64,000 bases of DNA. It comes from Prochlorococcus marinus bv. HNLC1. Its GTDB lineage: Bacteria; Cyanobacteriota; Cyanobacteriia; PCC-6307; Cyanobiaceae. The stretch is from NCBI GenBank assembly GCA_000218705.1, contig GL947594.1, forward strand, positions 262,586-326,585, in the 5' to 3' direction. Within the stretch, counting starts at the first letter, position 1. The number at the start of each line of letters is the position of its first letter. The position numbers and the translations under genes are program-made. The notes under the pieces were generated by a model. The model saw nothing but the letters and a program-made list of their open reading frames with translations, searched no databases and was not told the origin of the DNA. This document shows positions 35,567-45,068 of the stretch, one piece after another.

Positions 35567-36883
35567 TTGCTTGAGGGGTATTTACAAAGAAAAGCAGCTT
35601 GGGAGATTTTATTAAAAGTAAGCTCAGGTATGTATTCAGATTTAGCTTTAGAAAAAGTTTTAACAAACTATAAATTCACTTCTCTTGATATTGCTTTTAT
35701 CACTGAGTTATCATTTGGATGTATTAGATATAGAAAGTTTTTAGACCATTGGATTGACCATACTTCAAAATTAAATCATAAAAAACAACCTCCTAAACTA
35801 AGATGGTTACTTCATATAGGCTTATATCAAATATTGAAGATGGATAAAATACCTGATTCTGCATGTATTTCTACAACTGTTGAAATAGCTAAAAACTCAG
35901 AATTAAATAAATTAAGCGGAGTGGTTAATGGAGTCCTTAGAAATGCAACTAGAAAATTAAAGATTAATAATCTTCCTGAATTTCCCATGAATCAGGCAGA
36001 AAGAATTTCTTTAAAAGAATCATTACCTATATGGCTTGTCAATGAAATGATTGCTTGGTTTGGAATTACTGAAACTAAAAAGATTGCCATTGCATTTAAT
36101 AAAAAGCCCAAAATTTACTTTAGAGTTAATACATTAAAAACAACAATGAAAGAATGTTTAGAGATTTTTAAAAAAAATAATATTGATGTTGGACTTATTA
36201 ATAAATTAGAAAATGGATTGGTGTTAAAAAGTAAGCCAAGAGCAATTCGAAAGCTTCCTGGTTATTTTGAAGGAAAATGGTTAATTCAAGACAGATCTTC
36301 ACAATGGGTAGCACCTCTTTTGAGTCCAATAAAAGGAGATAAAATTCTTGATGCTTGCGCTGCTCCAGGAACTAAAACAACGCATTTGGCTCAATTAATT
36401 AAAGATGAAGGTGAAATTTTAGCTATCGATAGATCGGATATTAGATTAAAGCTATTAAAAGAAAATTTAGAAAGATTAAATATAAAAAGTGTAAAATCTT
36501 TAAAAATTGACGCTACAAAACTTATAGAAATTAAGCCTGAATATATCAATTATTTTGATAAAATTTTAATTGATGCTCCTTGTTCTGGTTTGGGAACTTT
36601 GGCAAGAAATCCTGATGCAAGATGGAAGATAACAAAAAAATCTATTGATCAATTAATAATTATTCAAGAAAAATTATTAGAAAATATTGTTCCTTTACTT
36701 AATAAAAATGGTTTATTAGTTTATTCAACTTGTACAATTTGTCCAAGTGAAAATAATTTACTTATTGAGAAATTTTTAAAGAAAAATAATAAATTAGAAT
36801 TAGTTTTTGAGAAACAAATATTACCTAATAACGATGATTCAGGAGATGGATTTTACGCTGCAATTATTTCATATAAAAAATAA
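35567..36883 (+). CDS. rsmB: 16S rRNA cytosine-967 C5-methyltransferase
   Basis: RsmB (Sun) methylates C967 of 16S rRNA using SAM. The 438-residue protein starts from TTG at 35567. It has an N-terminal NusB-like domain (RKAAWEILLKVSSGMYSDLALE, in two parts) and a C-terminal Rossmann methyltransferase with ILDACAAPGTKTTHLAQ, LIDAPCSGLGTLARNPD and VYSTCTICPSENN. The cysteines of PCSG and STCT are the two catalytic ones of m5C enzymes. It is convergent with the PBP gene. Confidence 0.94.
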   Translation: MLEGYLQRKAAWEILLKVSSGMYSDLALEKVLTNYKFTSLDIAFITELSFGCIRYRKFLDHWIDHTSKLNHKKQPPKLRWLLHIGLYQILKMDKIPDSACISTTVEIAKNSELNKLSGVVNGVLRNATRKLKINNLPEFPMNQAERISLKESLPIWLVNEMIAWFGITETKKIAIAFNKKPKIYFRVNTLKTTMKECLEIFKKNNIDVGLINKLENGLVLKSKPRAIRKLPGYFEGKWLIQDRSSQWVAPLLSPIKGDKILDACAAPGTKTTHLAQLIKDEGEILAIDRSDIRLKLLKENLERLNIKSVKSLKIDATKLIEIKPEYINYFDKILIDAPCSGLGTLARNPDARWKITKKSIDQLIIIQEKLLENIVPLLNKNGLLVYSTCTICPSENNLLIEKFLKKNNKLELVFEKQILPNNDDSGDGFYAAIISYKK

Positions 36884-36897
36884 TTTTTTATTTTTGG

Positions 36898-38646
36898 TTA
36901 TATATTAATTGATTTAATATATGTCCTCCAAAAATTAGCAGAAGTTCCACTAGAAAAATTTGTTGCTCTATTATCGTCAAAGCCAATCCATATTCCAGTA
37001 GTTAAATTTTTAATGGATCCAATAAACCAAAGATCTTTATTTAGATCTGAAGTACCTGTTTTCCCAAATATTTTTCTACCATCAATTGAAGCTGCTATAC
37101 CAGTTCCGCCTTCAACAGAATTTTCTAAAAGATAATTTAATTTATTTGCTATTTGTCTATCAATTATTTTGCTTGTTTCAAATTTATTTTCCCATATTAT
37201 TTTTCCTTTTTTTGATTTTATATTCTTTATAACGCTCGGTTTTATTAATTGACCTTTATTATTAATTATGGAATATGCATTCGTAATATTTAAAAGACTG
37301 TCGCCATATGCTCCTATAGCAATAGGTAGATAAGAACTTAGATCTTTTTTATATTTTATGCCAAATTTATTGGCTAGATTTACTATCTTTTTTAAACCAA
37401 ATTGATATGAAATTTTAATAGGTACTATATTTGAGGAGTTCTTAAAAGATTCAATTAATGTAGTTTCTCCTTGATAGAAATTAGAGAAATTTTTAGGACA
37501 ATAATTCTCCCAGCAAGTGGGAGAATCATCATAAGTATCTAAAAGATTTTTTCCTTCTAATAATGCTAGACAATATGGAATTATTTTAAATGTCGAACTT
37601 AAAGGTCTTATCGCCGATGTAGCGCGATTAAATTGATTATATTCTGGGTATCTACCGCTTATCATTGTTTTTATAAGTCCAGTATCTGATTCAATTGATA
37701 TTAAGCTTACCTCCAGTCCTTCTGGTAATAATTCTTGAGAAAGTTTTTGTGCTTTGTTTTGCCATTCCTTTTCGATACTAGAATTAATTATTAGATGGTC
37801 ATCAATTTGATAGTTTATTTCTGAACTTATTTTATTTGCTACTTGAGTCAATATAAAATTTATTAACATTTTATCTTTAATATTTTTTTTATTAATAACT
37901 TTAATTTTTTCTAATAAAGCCCTTTCATAATTGAGCTTATCAATATAACCTTCTAAATACATTAATCTAAGAATTTTATCTCTTCTTTGAATAGCTAAGT
38001 CATAATTTTGATAAGGTGAATAAAAGTTTGGAGCAGGAGCTAAGCCTGCTAACATAGCTACCTCTGATAATGTTAATTCACTAATAAGTTTGCCAAAATA
38101 AATTTGTGATGCTTCGTTTATCCCTCTTGCTCCTTCTCCTAAATAAATCTCATTAAGGTAGATCTTAAGAATTTGATTTTTACTATATTTGTAATCCATA
38201 ATTATTGAAATTATTATTTCTTTAATTTTTCTTGTAATGCTAATTTCATTATTTAAGAAAACCAATCTGGAGGCCTGTTGTGTTATTGTGCTGCCACCCT
38301 CTCTTATATATCCACTTTGAATATTATTAATAAATGCTCTCGTGGATCCAAATATATCTACACCATTATGTTTAAAAAATCTTCTATCTTCAGCAGAAAT
38401 AAATGCATATTTTATTAGTTTAGGTATTTTCTCTTTTTCATCTTTTATATTAAATTTCTGGCTTAATTTACTCAGTATTTTATCTTGAGAATATTTAATC
38501 TCATATGAGAAATTATTTATTAATTTATATTTATCATTAGGTTTATAATTAAAATTATTTTTAATAAAATTACTTGTAAAAAAGAAACCAATAAAAATAA
38601 ATAATATTGGCGAGCTTAATAAAATTAAGTGCTTAAATCTAAGCAA
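36898..38646 (-). CDS. Class A penicillin-binding protein (GT51 transglycosylase/transpeptidase)
   Basis: This bifunctional enzyme polymerises and cross-links peptidoglycan in the periplasm. The 582-residue protein has an N-terminal membrane anchor near residues 8-28, a GT51 domain with AEDRRFFKHNGVDIFG, REGGSTITQQASR and YLNEIYLGEGARGI, and a transpeptidase domain. The active-site motifs are the SxxK serine in RPLSSTFKIIPY, the SSN in SFKNSSNIVP and KTG in IFGKTGTSDLNKD. The length fits a compact PBP1-type protein. It is 1 bp from chlG, with which it is co-directional. Confidence 0.92.
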   Translation of the reverse strand: MLRFKHLILLSSPILFIFIGFFFTSNFIKNNFNYKPNDKYKLINNFSYEIKYSQDKILSKLSQKFNIKDEKEKIPKLIKYAFISAEDRRFFKHNGVDIFGSTRAFINNIQSGYIREGGSTITQQASRLVFLNNEISITRKIKEIIISIIMDYKYSKNQILKIYLNEIYLGEGARGINEASQIYFGKLISELTLSEVAMLAGLAPAPNFYSPYQNYDLAIQRRDKILRLMYLEGYIDKLNYERALLEKIKVINKKNIKDKMLINFILTQVANKISSEINYQIDDHLIINSSIEKEWQNKAQKLSQELLPEGLEVSLISIESDTGLIKTMISGRYPEYNQFNRATSAIRPLSSTFKIIPYCLALLEGKNLLDTYDDSPTCWENYCPKNFSNFYQGETTLIESFKNSSNIVPIKISYQFGLKKIVNLANKFGIKYKKDLSSYLPIAIGAYGDSLLNITNAYSIINNKGQLIKPSVIKNIKSKKGKIIWENKFETSKIIDRQIANKLNYLLENSVEGGTGIAASIDGRKIFGKTGTSDLNKDLWFIGSIKNLTTGIWIGFDDNRATNFSSGTSANFWRTYIKSINI

Positions 38647-38647
38647 T

Positions 38648-39595
38648 TTAGGCTACAAGAAAACTATGTCCAATAGCTAATGCAGTTACAAGCATTCCAG
38701 TAATTAGAAATGGTTGTGCACTTGCCTGATATTTTACATCAAATTTAAGAGGATCTCTTAATAACCACATTTCTTGGAATGTTATTTGGGGAATAACTAA
38801 TAAAACTAAAATTACAGAGGCTAAATGTTGACCAATAATTATAAGTACTCCTACCATCGCTAACTGAAATATATCAATAAGACCAGCACTTATTCTGCTA
38901 GCATTTTTAATACCAAAAATTACTGGTAAAGAATTTAATCCTAACTTTGAGTCTCCTTCTACACTTTTAAAATCATTTATAACAGCAATACCTAATCCAG
39001 AAAGACTATAAGCAAGAGTTAATAAAGCAGTTATTATTGTTAATTTCCCAAATAGAGCTTGCCCTGCCCACCATGGAAGAGCGATATAGGATGCTCCTAA
39101 TGCATAATTACCTAACCATCCATTTTGTTTTAATTTTAGCGGCGGAGCAGAATAAATATAACTTACAAAAGATCCTCCTAAAGCTAAAAGAAATACAGAA
39201 GGGAAACTATGTTGAGCATACATATCTAATAAATATGCAACAATTAATCCTAAAATTAGTAAAACCCAGATTTGTAATTTTACTTGTTTAATAGATATTG
39301 CACCAGAAGGAATTGGCCTATTAGGTTCATTAATTGCATCAATTTCTCTATCAAAAAAATCATTAATAGTTTGTGTATAGCCTGCAAGTAATGGTCCACT
39401 CATTAACATACATGCCAATGATGCAAAAACATTATTAATTGTCCAGACAAAATTTCCACTTGCTGCTGCACCACAAATTACTCCCCATATTAAAGGAATC
39501 CAAGTTATTGGCTTCATTAGTTGTATTCTGAGTTTCCATAAACTAGAAGTCTCAGATGCGCCTTTTATTCCTAATAATTGTTTTGGATCATTCAC
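38648..39595 (-). CDS. chlG: Chlorophyll synthase
   Basis: ChlG attaches the phytyl or geranylgeranyl tail to chlorophyllide, the final step of chlorophyll synthesis, in the thylakoid membrane. The 315-residue UbiA-type prenyltransferase shows WIPLIWGVICGAAASGNF, the first Asp-rich motif NDFFDREIDAINEPNRPIPS, the second motif INDFKSVEGDSKLGLNSLPV and about eight membrane helices. The GAAASG and EGDSKLG features fit ChlG rather than other UbiA members. petP follows upstream on the same strand after 6 bp. Confidence 0.95.
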   Translation of the reverse strand: MNDPKQLLGIKGASETSSLWKLRIQLMKPITWIPLIWGVICGAAASGNFVWTINNVFASLACMLMSGPLLAGYTQTINDFFDREIDAINEPNRPIPSGAISIKQVKLQIWVLLILGLIVAYLLDMYAQHSFPSVFLLALGGSFVSYIYSAPPLKLKQNGWLGNYALGASYIALPWWAGQALFGKLTIITALLTLAYSLSGLGIAVINDFKSVEGDSKLGLNSLPVIFGIKNASRISAGLIDIFQLAMVGVLIIIGQHLASVILVLLVIPQITFQEMWLLRDPLKFDVKYQASAQPFLITGMLVTALAIGHSFLVA

Positions 39596-39601
39596 TTAAA
39601 A

Positions 39602-39826
39602 TTAACCTCGTTCGATTTCTTCAGGGAAAAACCAATTTTCTTGGCCAGAATCAAATTTTAGGATCAAACCAATGCTTCTTCCATCAGTCATTTTATACCC
39701 TACTATCACTGCTTTAGGATTAGAAGCAATTTGTTCTATAAGTTTTGTCGGTAATCGATCTTTTACTTTTTCAAAATTGATTTTTACTTTACTTCCAATT
39801 TTTGGTAATAATTTTGTGTTAGCCAT
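39602..39826 (-). CDS. petP: PetP, cytochrome b6f-associated subunit (DUF2862)
   Basis: The 74-residue protein resembles PetP, a cyanobacterial cytochrome b6f-associated subunit with an SH3-like fold found on the cytoplasmic side and linked to linear electron flow. It shows KIGSKVKINFEKVKDRLP, AVIVGYKMTDGRSIGL and the C-terminal ENWFFPEEIE. It sits 6 bp upstream of chlG, so the two photosynthesis genes and the PBP gene probably share a transcript. The subunit assignment is from family memory. Confidence 0.87.
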   Translation of the reverse strand: MANTKLLPKIGSKVKINFEKVKDRLPTKLIEQIASNPKAVIVGYKMTDGRSIGLILKFDSGQENWFFPEEIERG

Positions 39827-39886
39827 AACATTTTAAAATAGAAGCTATTATGCAAGACTAACAGCATTTGGACAATTTTTTTTAAA

Positions 39887-40657
39887 ATGGTTGCTCTTCG
39901 TTTAATACCCTGCCTTGATGTCGCGAATGGTCGAGTGGTTAAGGGTGTCAATTTCATCAATCTTAGAGATGCTGGTGATCCTGTTGAACTAGCATGTTTA
40001 TATTCAGATGAGGGAGCTGATGAGCTAGTGTTTTTGGATATTAAGGCAACTTTTGAGAATAGAAAGACTTTAATAGATCTTGTTTCTAGGACAGCTAAAA
40101 CTGTTAAAATACCCTTTACAGTTGGTGGTGGAATAAAGTCAATTGATTCTATTAATGATCTACTGAGAGCAGGGGCAGATAAAGTTAGTTTAAATTCCTC
40201 TGCAGTAAGTAATCCAGGATTAATTAAAGATAGTTCTGAAAAGTTTGGTAGCCAATGTATTGTTATTGCTATTGATGCTAGAAGAAATTTTAATCAAGAT
40301 AAAAAATGGGAGGTTTATATTAACGGAGGTAGAATTAATACAGGAATTGATGTTATTAGTTGGTCTAAAAAGGTTGAAGAATTAGGTGCAGGGGAAATAT
40401 TATTAACCTCTATGGATGGAGATGGTACTCAAAAAGGGTATGATTTGGAACTAAATAAAAGTGTTTCTGAAGCAGTCAATATACCTGTTATCGCATCAGG
40501 TGGTGCAGGTTCTTTAAATGATATATATGAAGTATTTACTAAAGGTAGATCATCTGCTGCTCTTTTGGCATCTTTGTTGCACGATAAGATATTAACTATC
40601 AAAGAAATTAAATCTTACTTAATAGAAAAAAATCTATTAATAAGGCCAAATGAATAA
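39887..40657 (+). CDS. hisF: Imidazole glycerol phosphate synthase subunit HisF
   Basis: HisF is the cyclase subunit of imidazole glycerol phosphate synthase in histidine synthesis. The 256-residue TIM barrel has [18 protein letters not shown] with catalytic D11, [15 protein letters not shown]130 in [23 protein letters not shown] and [10 protein letters not shown]. Length is exactly typical. It diverges from petP with 60 bp between starts. The downstream menG start can be read as overlapping its end or 28 bp beyond it. Confidence 0.96.
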   Translation: MVALRLIPCLDVANGRVVKGVNFINLRDAGDPVELACLYSDEGADELVFLDIKATFENRKTLIDLVSRTAKTVKIPFTVGGGIKSIDSINDLLRAGADKVSLNSSAVSNPGLIKDSSEKFGSQCIVIAIDARRNFNQDKKWEVYINGGRINTGIDVISWSKKVEELGAGEILLTSMDGDGTQKGYDLELNKSVSEAVNIPVIASGGAGSLNDIYEVFTKGRSSAALLASLLHDKILTIKEIKSYLIEKNLLIRPNE

Positions 40658-40685
40658 ATGGCTTTTAAGTATACAAACTCTTCAA

Positions 40686-41387
40686 ATGATTTATAAAAAT
40701 TCAAAATACATTAGTAATATTTTTAATAACGTTTCATCTAAATATGATTTCTTTAATAATTTATTCAGTCTAGGATTACATTTTTTATGGAAAAGGAAAT
40801 TAATCGGTTTATTAAAGCCAAAAAATGGAGAGGAATGGGCTGATTTATGTTGTGGGACAGGAGATATGTCATTTCTATTAAATGAATTAGTTATTCCGAG
40901 TGGCAAGGTTTTTGGAATTGATATATCAGAAAAACTTTTGAAAATTGCTAAAAGAAAGTCAAATAAACTAGGAAATAGGGTTATTAATTGGGAAAAGAAA
41001 GATATTTTTGATTTGGATACAAAATTGAAGAAATATGACGGTATTTGTATGTCATATGGTTTAAGAAACTTAAGAAATGTAGATGATGGTATTCAAAAGG
41101 TTTTTTTGCTTTTAAAAGATAATGGTAGAGCAGGATTCTTAGACTTTAATCATTCTAAAGAAAATTCTATTTCTTCAATATTTCAGAAATTATATTTGCG
41201 TTTTATTGTTGTACCAATATCGGGTTTATTTAATTTAAAAGCAGAATATAGTTATATTGAAAAAAGCATAAAGGATTTTCCAAAAGGCCCACAATTAATT
41301 TACATAGCAAAGAAAATTGGATTTAAAAAAGTTAAGTACATAACTTTATTTGGTGACCAGATGGGTATATTGCTTTTACAAAAATAA
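40686..41387 (+). CDS. menG: UbiE/MenG-type quinone methyltransferase
   Basis: This SAM-dependent C-methyltransferase of the UbiE family probably methylates demethylphylloquinone for photosystem I in cyanobacteria. I choose ATG 40686, giving 233 residues and the usual start YISNIFNNVSSKYDFFNNLF. The frame is open to ATG 40650 inside hisF, which would add 12 residues. Motifs include ADLCCGTGDMSFLL, KVFGIDISEKLLKIA, ICMSYGLRNLRNVDDG and GRAGFLDFNHS. It is co-directional with hisF and converges on the DciA-like gene. Confidence 0.88.
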   Translation: MIYKNSKYISNIFNNVSSKYDFFNNLFSLGLHFLWKRKLIGLLKPKNGEEWADLCCGTGDMSFLLNELVIPSGKVFGIDISEKLLKIAKRKSNKLGNRVINWEKKDIFDLDTKLKKYDGICMSYGLRNLRNVDDGIQKVFLLLKDNGRAGFLDFNHSKENSISSIFQKLYLRFIVVPISGLFNLKAEYSYIEKSIKDFPKGPQLIYIAKKIGFKKVKYITLFGDQMGILLLQK

Positions 41388-41391
41388 TGAT

Positions 41392-41817
41392 CTAAATAGT
41401 CTCTCTCCAGCAAAACGTACATTTGCCCCATCTTTCAATTTCTCTAAGAGGAGTAGGTCGTTCGCATACCTTGCAATTTTGCATTTTTTGGTTGTTAATC
41501 CTACTTGGATGATTATCCCATACTAATTTATTATCTGAAACTTTAGCTTTATTTAATTCATCTTGATAATTTTGAACTATACGAATATTTTTTAAATTTA
41601 TGCCAATTTTAAAAATTGATTCTTTTAATTTATGTTTGTTATAGATTAATGCTTGTCTCCATTGTGGATGGTTAGCAACGATGGTTAAAATATTATTTTC
41701 TATTTTTAATGGTTGGCATTCATTCGCTAATTCTTTCCCAACAACCTTGGCCCAATCATCTGACAATTGAAGTAATTTATCAAAATCAGACCAAGATTCT
41801 CTAAATTTATAAGACAT
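41392..41817 (-). CDS. DciA-like DUF721 protein with C-terminal zinc ribbon
   Basis: The 141-residue protein has an N-terminal DUF721/DciA-like KH-type domain (LQLSDDWAKVVGKELANEC, then LTIVANHPQWRQALIYN). DciA is the ancestral loader of the replicative helicase DnaB in many bacteria, and a shortened version occurs in cyanobacteria. After a linker the C-terminus carries CKVCERPTPLREIERWGKC followed by TFC, two CxxC pairs suited to a zinc ribbon. Helicase loading is an inference. It is divergent from birA across a 130-bp region. Confidence 0.78.
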   Translation of the reverse strand: MSYKFRESWSDFDKLLQLSDDWAKVVGKELANECQPLKIENNILTIVANHPQWRQALIYNKHKLKESIFKIGINLKNIRIVQNYQDELNKAKVSDNKLVWDNHPSRINNQKMQNCKVCERPTPLREIERWGKCTFCWRETI

Positions 41818-41878
41818 TTATTTAAAGCCTCAGGATTCCTTTGTACCAATTTCTTTATTTAGAAGAATTTAGATTATG

Positions 41879-41884
41879 TATAAT
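41879..41884 (+). promoter_or_regulatory. Candidate -10 element for birA
   Basis: A perfect TATAAT lies 63 bp upstream of the birA GTG start, in the divergent gap with the DciA-like gene. It is followed 17 bp later by the inverted repeat at 41901-41917. Confidence 0.35.
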
Positions 41885-41900
41885 TACATAAACTGAAATT

Positions 41901-41917
41901 ACTTATTAATAATAAGT
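41901..41917. repeat. Short inverted repeat between the dciA-like gene and birA
   Basis: Acttatt-aat-aataagt is a perfect 7-bp inverted repeat with a 3-bp spacer, sized like a dimeric regulator site. AT-richness makes chance occurrence plausible. Confidence 0.4.
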
Positions 41918-41947
41918 ATTAAGAACTCATTTAATTATTAAAAGTTT

Positions 41948-42697
41948 GTGAAAGTTATTGGTTCTTCAGCAAAAACATCATTTTTTTATAAAAATGGCTT
42001 GAATGATTTTCCAAATTGGACGTTGATGTATAAATATAAATGTTCTAGTACGGAAATCGAGCTTAATAAATATCTAAGGAAAAATGAATTAAAAGAATTC
42101 CAGCCTGTTGCCATCTTCTCAAGAAAGCAAGCAAATGGGGTTGGCCAGAATGGAAGAAAATGGATCTCGCCCCAAGGAGGTATATGGCTTAGTGCAGCAT
42201 ATCCAATATTCTCGAAAGATTTTTCTACTGATATTTTTCCTGTTTCAATAGCCTTTTTCTTATGTGAAATGTTTTATAGAAAATCAATTGAGGTAAAAAT
42301 AAAATGGCCTAATGATATTTTTTATGGTTCTAAGAAATTAATAGGATTTTTACCAAAATTAATAACAAGGGGTAATGAGGTACTTTATGCAAAAATTGGA
42401 ATCGGCATGAATTTAAATAATTTTACTCCAGTTGAGGGTATATCTCTTTCGAAAATTCTTAGTAAAAAAAATCTATCTGAATCTTATTGGTCTTCTAAAA
42501 TTTTGAAGGTTTTAAATAAGGCGATTTTACACAATAAAAATAAAAAACAAATAATATATGGTGCTAATAAGTTTCTCAATAAAGAATGCTTACCAAGCGG
42601 TTATGATAATAATTGGACAATTGATGAAATAGATGAAATGGGGTGTTTAAGAATATTTAATAATAAGTATCAAAAAACTATAAAGTTAAATCTTTAA
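41948..42697 (+). CDS. birA: Biotin-[acetyl-CoA-carboxylase] ligase (monofunctional)
   Basis: This enzyme attaches biotin to the carboxyl-carrier protein of acetyl-CoA carboxylase. The 249-residue protein starts from GTG at 41948 and shows the ligase motifs SRKQANGVGQNGRKWISPQG, GIWLSAAYP, IKWPNDIFYGSKKLIGFLP and KIGIGMNLN. It has no N-terminal helix-turn-helix, so it is a monofunctional type that cannot repress its own operon. The 3' end overlaps the convergent ABC ATPase gene by 12 bp. Confidence 0.9.
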   Translation: MKVIGSSAKTSFFYKNGLNDFPNWTLMYKYKCSSTEIELNKYLRKNELKEFQPVAIFSRKQANGVGQNGRKWISPQGGIWLSAAYPIFSKDFSTDIFPVSIAFFLCEMFYRKSIEVKIKWPNDIFYGSKKLIGFLPKLITRGNEVLYAKIGIGMNLNNFTPVEGISLSKILSKKNLSESYWSSKILKVLNKAILHNKNKKQIIYGANKFLNKECLPSGYDNNWTIDEIDEMGCLRIFNNKYQKTIKLNL

Positions 42698-43378
42698 TTT
42701 ATTTTTTATTTCAATAATCTTTCCATCTTTAAATCTAGCAATTTTTTTTGCGCGACTCGCCACTTCATCCTCGTGAGTTACTAAGACTATCGTAATTCCT
42801 GATTGATGTAATTTATCAAATAAATCTAGAACATCCTCAGTCGTTTTAGAATCTAGCGCCCCAGTTGGTTCATCGGCTAATAAAAGTGAAGGTTTATTAA
42901 TTATCGCTCTCGCGATTGCTACTCTCTGTTGTTGTCCTCCAGATAGTTGATTTGGTCGATTATTTATTCTTTCATTAAGACCTACTTCATTTAAAGCTTG
43001 CTTAGCTTTTTTTTCTCTCTCTAAAGTATTAATTCCTGCATAAATCATAGGAAGCATAACATTCTCTAATGCTGTTGCATCTGATAGTAAATGAAACTGT
43101 TGGAAAACAAACCCAAGATTTTTGTTCCTTAAGTCTGCTAATTCGTCGTCAGATAAATTTTCAACTGCTGATCCATTTAGCATATATTTACCTTGAGTAG
43201 GACGATCAAGACATCCTAAAATATTCATTGCAGTACTTTTACCTGAGCCACTTGCTCCCATAACGGCTAAATAATCGCCTTTAAGTATATCTAGACTTAT
43301 ATTATCTAAAGCTTTTACAATTAGATTATCATTGCCATAAGTTTTTGATACTTTTTTAAGTGAAGCAACTATATTCAT
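42686..43378 (-). CDS. ABC transporter ATP-binding protein, MacB/LolD/DevA type
   Basis: This 230-residue ATPase has Walker A GASGSGKST near residue 40, Q-loop FVFQQFHLLSDATALENVML, signature LSGGQQQRVAIARA, Walker B LLLADEPTGALDS and the switch His in VLVTHEDEVA. This layout is typical of the lipoprotein/macrolide-export group and DevA of cyanobacteria. No permease or membrane-fusion gene is adjacent, so the partner and substrate are unknown. It starts 2 bp downstream of ndhB and is probably co-transcribed. Confidence 0.9.
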   Translation of the reverse strand: MNIVASLKKVSKTYGNDNLIVKALDNISLDILKGDYLAVMGASGSGKSTAMNILGCLDRPTQGKYMLNGSAVENLSDDELADLRNKNLGFVFQQFHLLSDATALENVMLPMIYAGINTLEREKKAKQALNEVGLNERINNRPNQLSGGQQQRVAIARAIINKPSLLLADEPTGALDSKTTEDVLDLFDKLHQSGITIVLVTHEDEVASRAKKIARFKDGKIIEIKNKLKI

Positions 43379-43380
43379 TT

Positions 43381-44907
43381 TTAATTAACAATATTAATAA
43401 AAGCCATAGATAAAATTTCATTGAGAGAAGGAGTTTCAGTTACTGCTGTGTTTGCAAGCTTAAAAAGGGGATTAGACAAAATTCCTCCTAAGGCAGTTAC
43501 GGCGACACAAGTATATAAAGCAACTCTTAAAGGGGGTAAACCAACTATATTCCAGTTAGTCTCAGGATAAGATTTGACAATCTCGGATGCTTCCTGTGGT
43601 TCCTTAACTACCATCATTTTTATAACTGAAATATAGTAGTAGATAGAAATAACAGAAGTTACAAGACCAATAATTACTAGAGCGTATTGATGATTAGCCC
43701 ATCCGGCAAAAAATAGATAAATCTTACCAAAAAAACCTAACATAGGAGGTAAACCTCCTAATGAGAGTAAGCAAATACTTAATCCAAGTGTTATCAAAGG
43801 ATCTTTCTGGTATAGGCCTGAATAATCAGAAATTTTATCAGATCCTGTTTTTAATGAAAATAGGATCACACATGAGAATGCTCCAAGATTCATAAATAGA
43901 TATGCAGCCAAATATAATACTGCAGCTGAAAGTCCATCTTGAGTTCCAGAAACAATACCAATCATTACAAAGCCTGCTTGCCCAATTGAGCTATAAGCTA
44001 ACATTCTCTTCATTGATGTTTGCGCTAGAGCTACAACATTTCCAAGTGCCATACTTAAGATTGCTAAAATAGTAAATAATAATTTCCATTGATCATCAAA
44101 AGCAGTAAAAGTTGTTGTTAGTATTCTTATCGCAAAAGCAAATCCTGCAGTTTTGGAGCCTACAGATAAAAAGGCAACTACTGGAGTCGGGGAACCCTCA
44201 TATACGTCAGGTGTCCATTGATGAAAAGGTACAGCTGCAATTTTGAAAGCAACTGTAGATAATACGAAGACTAGGGAAAGAGATGTTATGAAGGAGGGTT
44301 TACTAATTATCTCTATACCAATATTAGCCAGGTTTGTAGAGCCGCTAAGTCCATACAAAAGTGATGAACCATACAAGTAAACAGCAGCAGCAGCAGAACC
44401 TACTAGAAGATACTTTAAAGCTGCCTCTGAGCTTCTCGGGTCTCTTTTTAAATAACCCGAAAGTAAGTAGCTTGCTACAGATAGAGTCTCTAAGGAGATA
44501 AAGACACTTATTAAGTCTGTTGAACCGCATAAAAGCATTGCACCAAGAGTGGCTGATAAAACTATTGCAGCAAATTCACCAATTGGACTTCCACTTTGTT
44601 CCGTATATCTCCAACTTATTAGTAAAGAAACCAATGTTGAAAGTGCAATAATAGCTCTAAATGCTAATGAAAGATTATCTGAGTAAAAAGAACCGAAGAA
44701 AGCTTTTCCTGCAGGATTGTTCCATTGTAAAGAAATAGTCAGAAGAGCTGAGCTTATAGATCCGTAACATATTATTGGCGCTAATCGAGAAGCGGTCTTT
44801 TCTCCAGCGAGATCGACAATTAGAGTACCTACGATCCCTAGCAAAATGAACGCTTCAGGAATAATTGCTAGAGTATTTAAGTTAAAAGTAAGAATTTCGT
44901 TAGGCAC
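43381..44907 (-). CDS. ndhB: NAD(P)H-quinone oxidoreductase (NDH-1) subunit 2
   Basis: NdhB is a proton-pumping membrane subunit of photosynthetic complex I, used in respiration and cyclic electron flow. The 508-residue protein is almost wholly hydrophobic with about 14 membrane helices. Family motifs are visible: [40 protein letters not shown] and [16 protein letters not shown]. It diverges from topA over a 160-bp region and is followed by the ABC ATPase on the same strand. Confidence 0.95.
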   Translation of the reverse strand: MPNEILTFNLNTLAIIPEAFILLGIVGTLIVDLAGEKTASRLAPIICYGSISSALLTISLQWNNPAGKAFFGSFYSDNLSLAFRAIIALSTLVSLLISWRYTEQSGSPIGEFAAIVLSATLGAMLLCGSTDLISVFISLETLSVASYLLSGYLKRDPRSSEAALKYLLVGSAAAAVYLYGSSLLYGLSGSTNLANIGIEIISKPSFITSLSLVFVLSTVAFKIAAVPFHQWTPDVYEGSPTPVVAFLSVGSKTAGFAFAIRILTTTFTAFDDQWKLLFTILAILSMALGNVVALAQTSMKRMLAYSSIGQAGFVMIGIVSGTQDGLSAAVLYLAAYLFMNLGAFSCVILFSLKTGSDKISDYSGLYQKDPLITLGLSICLLSLGGLPPMLGFFGKIYLFFAGWANHQYALVIIGLVTSVISIYYYISVIKMMVVKEPQEASEIVKSYPETNWNIVGLPPLRVALYTCVAVTALGGILSNPLFKLANTAVTETPSLNEILSMAFINIVN

Positions 44908-44958
44908 TTTTTTTTAAAAATAATAGATTTAGGAAGTAATAGTTAATATTATCTTGAT

Positions 44959-44964
44959 TATAAT
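44959..44964 (+). promoter_or_regulatory. Candidate -10 element for topA
   Basis: A perfect TATAAT lies 105 bp upstream of the topA TTG start in the ndhB/topA divergent gap. No -35 consensus is seen. The remainder of the gap shows no other feature. Confidence 0.35.
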
Positions 44965-45068
44965 TTGTGGGCGGGTTAATTGTAATTCTCAAGAAGATTT
45001 GCTTGAAAAACACTCAATTAATCATATTATGCCCTAAGGAATAAAAAAACTATTTTATTGAAATTCCC

